DNA from: Chloroflexota bacterium
Lineage (GTDB): Bacteria; Chloroflexota; Limnocylindria; Limnocylindrales; CSP1-4
NCBI GenBank assembly: GCA_027457005.1
Contig: DAIDTV010000057.1
Coordinates: 1 to 8,742 of the forward strand
Direction: 5' to 3'
Length of the DNA: 8,742 nucleotides
Shown: positions 6,009 through 8,742 of the stretch, one piece after another
Position numbering within the stretch: the first letter of the stretch is position 1
How the letters are laid out: each line of letters begins with the position of its first letter
The notes under the pieces: generated by a model
Told to the model about the DNA's origin: nothing
Database searches by the model: none
Seen by the model: only the letters and a program-made list of their open reading frames with translations
Position numbers and translations under genes: made by a program

Positions 6009-6822
6009 GCAGGGCGGGCCTGTCGACCGTCGCGAGCTCCTCCAGCGTGGCGCGGTCCGCGACGCTCACGTAGTCCGGGCGCGCCAGCGGCTCCCCCGCC
6101 AGCACGTCGCGCATCAGCGATCGCAGCCGCCCGGCGTCGCGTTCCCCCCGCTCGAAGGCTCCTGCCGCCGCCCGCAGCGCCCGGTGCAGCACGGGCGCGG
6201 AAGCCCGCTCCGCGGGGGCGAGGTACGCGTTCCGCGAGGAGAGGGCGAGCCCGTCGGGGTCGCGGACCGTTGGAACCACCACCAGGCCCACCGGCATCCC
6301 CAGGTCGCGCACGAGCCGGTCGACCACGATCGCCTGCTGCCCGTCCTTCTGCCCGAAGTACGCGAGGTCGGGCCGGACCAGGTCGAACAGGATCGAGACC
6401 ACCGTCGCAACGCCGCGGAAGTGCCCCGGGCGTGCGGCGCCCTCGAGCACCGTGCCCGGCGCCCCCGGGTCCACCGAGGTGGTGTGCCCCGGCGGATACA
6501 TCGACGCCACGTCGGGCGCGAAGACCAGGTCCACCCCGCTGGCCTCGCACGCACGGAGGTCCGCCTCGAGCGTGCGGGGATAGCGCTCGTAGTCCTCGCC
6601 GGGGCCGAACTGCGTCGGGTTCACGAAGATGCTCACCACCACCGAGGCGCACTCGCGCCGGGCCCGCTCGATCAGCGCGAGATGCCCGGCGTGCAGGGCG
6701 CCCATGGTGGGCACCAGCCCGACGGGGGACGCCAGGGTGGCGCGCGCGGCGGCGAGGGAGGCGCGGTCGGAGGCGACGCGTACGCCCCGGATCGTGCCAC
6801 CGGGGTGAGGGACGGCCTCCAC
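5950..6822 (-). CDS. panC: Pantoate--beta-alanine ligase (pantothenate synthetase)
   Basis: Joins pantoate and beta-alanine to pantothenate using ATP through a pantoyl-adenylate, in the cytoplasm. 290 residues, normal for PanC. Motifs in order: VPTMGALHAGH (37-47, holding the HIGH-like HAGH of the nucleotidyltransferase fold), FVNPTQFGPGEDYERYPR (66-83), GAARPGHFRGVAT (128-140), AYFGQKDGQQ (154-163), and GLALSSRNAYL (191-201) with the KMSKS-like SSRN. All expected ATP and pantoate contact segments are present. I chose GTG 6822, the only start codon that leaves a sensible N-terminus (36 residues before VPTMG). It lies 17 bp after the panB stop and has only a poor Shine-Dalgarno, so translation may depend on coupling to panB. 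It is the last gene of coaBC-panB-panC, and its 3' end runs 59 bp into the convergent P-loop/DRTGG gene. Confidence 0.97.
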   Translation of the reverse strand: MEAVPHPGGTIRGVRVASDRASLAAARATLASPVGLVPTMGALHAGHLALIERARRECASVVVSIFVNPTQFGPGEDYERYPRTLEADLRACEASGVDLVFAPDVASMYPPGHTTSVDPGAPGTVLEGAARPGHFRGVATVVSILFDLVRPDLAYFGQKDGQQAIVVDRLVRDLGMPVGLVVVPTVRDPDGLALSSRNAYLAPAERASAPVLHRALRAAAGAFERGERDAGRLRSLMRDVLAGEPLARPDYVSVADRATLEELATVDRPALLSLAVRFPSVRLIDCWPIG

Positions 6823-6839
6823 GGCTCGGGGCTGCGCGT

Positions 6840-7748
6840 CTACAGGTCGCGGTCGAGGTGGATCCCGAACGGCGCTGCCGGCGCACGATCGAGCTCCCCG
6901 CGCCCGAGTGCCTCGTCCAGGATCGCCGCGTCCATCGTGCTCGATTCCGCCGGGCCCGGGAACGTCCCGGCCACCACGTCGGCCGAGTATGCCCGTGCCG
7001 CCTCGAGGATCGTCTCCCGCAGGTGCGCGTACGGCCGGGCGTGCCGCGGCACGAACGACCCGAGCCCGAGCAGGTCGGTCACCACCTGGACCTGGCCGCT
7101 GCAGCCGGGGCCCGCGCCGATGCCGATGGTCGGGATGCGGAGGCGCTCCGTGATCGCGGCCGCGAGGGGCGCCGGCACGAGCTCCAGCACGATCGCGAAC
7201 GCGCCCGCCTCCTGCACCGCGAGCGCGTCGGAGAGCAGCCGCCGCGCCGCCTCTCGCGTCTTGCCCTGGACCCGGACCTTGCCCCCCATCCCCAGCTTGG
7301 CCTGCGGCGTCCAGCCGATGTGCCCCATCACGGGGATGCCGGCCCGGATGATGGCCTCCATGTTCCGGGCCGAGCGGACTCCGCCCTCGGCCTTGACCGC
7401 CTGCGCTCCACCCTCGCGGAGGAACCGCCCGGCGTTCTCGCGGGCCTGGTCGGGCGTCTCGTACGAGAGGAACGGCAGGTCCGCCACCACCAGCGCGCGC
7501 TCCGAGCCCCGGACCACGGCCTTGGTATGGTGCAGCATCTCCTCCATCGAGACGCGCAGCGTGGACTCGTAGCCGAGCATCACCTCGGCCACCGAGTCGC
7601 CGACGAGCAGCATCGGCACGCCCGCCTCGTCGAGGATCCGCGCGGTCGGGTAGTCGTAGGCGGTCAGCATCGGGATCCGCTGGCCGTCGGCGTACAGCTT
7701 GCCGATGTCCTGGATGGTCAGCCGTGCGCTGCTGCCGGTTGCACTCAT
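6840..7748 (-). CDS. panB: 3-methyl-2-oxobutanoate hydroxymethyltransferase (ketopantoate hydroxymethyltransferase)
   Basis: Transfers a hydroxymethyl group from 5,10-methylenetetrahydrofolate to 2-ketoisovalerate, giving ketopantoate, the first committed step to pantothenate. 302 residues, slightly longer than the roughly 265 of E. coli because of a C-terminal extension. Motifs: TAYDYPTARILDEAG (29-43), LLVGDSVAEVMLGYEST (47-63) with metal-binding D51, VVADLPFLSYE (87-97) with D90, AVKAEGG (117-123) with K119 and E121, GHIGWTPQ (142-149), the catalytic E189 in VLELVP, and GIGAGPGCSGQVQV (209-222). All key residues known from E. coli PanB are present. The ATG overlaps the coaBC stop as ATGA (7745-7748), and GGAGGTG on the minus strand (7760-7754) gives a good 5-nt spacing, so start and coupling are well supported. 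panC follows 17 bp downstream. Confidence 0.98.
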   Translation of the reverse strand: MSATGSSARLTIQDIGKLYADGQRIPMLTAYDYPTARILDEAGVPMLLVGDSVAEVMLGYESTLRVSMEEMLHHTKAVVRGSERALVVADLPFLSYETPDQARENAGRFLREGGAQAVKAEGGVRSARNMEAIIRAGIPVMGHIGWTPQAKLGMGGKVRVQGKTREAARRLLSDALAVQEAGAFAIVLELVPAPLAAAITERLRIPTIGIGAGPGCSGQVQVVTDLLGLGSFVPRHARPYAHLRETILEAARAYSADVVAGTFPGPAESSTMDAAILDEALGRGELDRAPAAPFGIHLDRDL

Positions 7749-8742
7749 TGCGGCACCTCCGTGGCTGACGCCGATGCTGCCACATCCCCGCGATCTGCCG
7801 GTCGGCCGGCCGCGAGCAGCGCCGCCACCCGGTCGAGCAGCCGGTCGGCGACGTCCCGCTTGGACATGAGCGGCCATGGTTCGGGGACCTGCCCCGGGGT
7901 CACGATGGTGACCCGGTTGGTGTCCACCGCGAAGCCGGCCCCGGGCTCCAGCACGTCGTTGGCGACCAGCAGGTCCACGCCCTTCCGCCGTGCCTTCTCC
8001 TCGGCACGCGCGAGCGACCCGGTCTCGGCGGCGAAGCCGACCCGCCCGGGCCGGGGGTGCTGCTGCCGCGCGACCTGGGCGGCCTCCGCCAGGATGTCCT
8101 CGGTCGGCTCGAGCTCCAGGCTGGGCGCATGGTCGCGGGTGAGCTTGGTTGGTGCCCGGTGGCTGGGGCGGAAGTCGGCAACCGCGGCCGCCATCAGCAG
8201 GACGTCCGCGCCGGGGAGCGCCTCCAGCACGGCGGCGCGCATCTCCGCCGTCGTCGGCGCGGAGACGATCGACGCGCCGCGCGGGAGCGGGACCGACGTC
8301 TGGCCCACGATCAGCGTGACCGGGGCGCCGCGGTCCAGGGCCGCCTCCGCGATCGAGGCGCCCATGCGCCCGGACGAGCGGTTGCCGATGTACCGGACGG
8401 GGTCGATGGGCTCCGCGGTGCCGCCGGCGGTCACCACGATGCGCCGCCCGGCGAGGTCGCGGCGATGCTGCACCGTCGCCCCGAGGGCCGCGACCACGGC
8501 CTCCACGATGATCTCGGGCTCGGCGAGCCGCCCGTGCCCGATCAACCCCGACGCGAGCGCCCCCGTCGCGGGCTCCACGATCCGGTAGCCGAACGCGCGC
8601 AGCCGCTCGACGTTGGCCGCCGTGGCGGGGTGCGCGTACATCCCGGCATCCATGGCCGGCGCCACGACCACCGGCGCCTCGGTGGCCAGGCACGTCGCTG
8701 TGATCGCGTCGCCGGCCAGCCCGTTCGCCATGGCCGCCATCC
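7745..8742 (-). CDS. coaBC: Phosphopantothenoylcysteine decarboxylase / phosphopantothenate--cysteine ligase, 5' end cut by window edge
   Basis: Bifunctional Dfp flavoprotein. CoaB joins 4'-phosphopantothenate to cysteine (CTP-dependent in most bacteria), and CoaC then decarboxylates the product to 4'-phosphopantetheine. Only the end of CoaC is in the window; the gene enters from the right edge, and the ATG at 8740 is internal (MANGLAGD matches the family's internal ANGLA motif). Counting that Met as residue 1, CoaC remnants are VVVAPAMDAGMY (24-35) and LASGLIGHGRLAEP (62-75). CoaB follows with VTAGGTAEPIDPVRYIGN (about 97-115), the NRSSGRMG motif, AAAVADFRPS, VGFAAET, and ANDVLEPGAGFAVDTNRV, all intact. 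The CoaC part departs from E. coli at two active-site positions: Asp for Asn in PxMN, and Ser for Cys in ACG. It is the first visible gene of the operon, and its stop overlaps the panB ATG by 4 bp. A short Ala/Ser-rich tail ends the protein. Confidence 0.97.
   Translation of the reverse strand, partial: MAAMANGLAGDAITATCLATEAPVVVAPAMDAGMYAHPATAANVERLRAFGYRIVEPATGALASGLIGHGRLAEPEIIVEAVVAALGATVQHRRDLAGRRIVVTAGGTAEPIDPVRYIGNRSSGRMGASIAEAALDRGAPVTLIVGQTSVPLPRGASIVSAPTTAEMRAAVLEALPGADVLLMAAAVADFRPSHRAPTKLTRDHAPSLELEPTEDILAEAAQVARQQHPRPGRVGFAAETGSLARAEEKARRKGVDLLVANDVLEPGAGFAVDTNRVTIVTPGQVPEPWPLMSKRDVADRLLDRVAALLAAGRPADRGDVAASASATEVPQ

Noticed and set aside
6270..8588. A 772-codon open frame on the plus strand opposite panC, panB and coaBC
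   Set aside because: It is antisense to three well-supported genes and reads as R/A/P/S-rich low complexity.

Overview
The window is a dense, very GC-rich stretch (roughly 70% G+C by eye, not computed) of a bacterial chromosome with ordinary housekeeping metabolism. Three things suggest a high-GC bacterium, possibly a Chloroflexota-like or deep-branching terrestrial lineage: strong GC bias at third codon positions, GTG starts, and short intergenic regions with TAnnnT-type -10 boxes. That placement is an inference from protein flavour, not from a marker gene. No phage, IS element, CRISPR array, tRNA or rRNA is visible.

Layout. Positions 1-6008 read on the plus strand: a thiolase cut by the left edge (1-1187), a DegV-family fatty-acid-binding protein (1319-2188), a glutamate dehydrogenase (2547-3809), a 203-residue protein of unknown function (3992-4603), and a BioD-like P-loop/DRTGG protein resembling the N-terminal part of large phosphotransacetylases (4680-6008). 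Positions 5950-8742 read on the minus strand as one operon in the order coaBC, panB, panC; coaBC is cut by the right edge. The two blocks converge and their last genes overlap tail to tail by 59 bp.

How the genes fit together. The minus-strand operon makes pantothenate (PanB, PanC) and converts phosphopantothenate to phosphopantetheine (CoaBC), so it feeds coenzyme A synthesis. The plus-strand genes are a looser group around acyl-CoA, fatty acid and nitrogen metabolism: thiolase, a probable fatty acid carrier, ammonia/glutamate interconversion, and a possible regulatory ATPase related to phosphotransacetylase. degV, gdh and the 203-residue gene each have their own -10-like box, so they are probably separate transcription units. 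The 203-residue gene and the P-loop/DRTGG gene are probably co-transcribed.

Non-coding content. degV is flanked by two short GC-rich tandem repeats, with 20-bp units upstream and 13-bp units downstream, that share a similar core. A strong 12-bp perfect hairpin lies after gdh. gdh has a leader of about 110 nt with an ambiguous start, and the 203-residue gene looks leaderless. I see no convincing novel system. The best leads are the unknown 203-residue gene paired with the P-loop/DRTGG gene, the atypical active-site residues in the CoaC half of CoaBC, and the repeats around degV.
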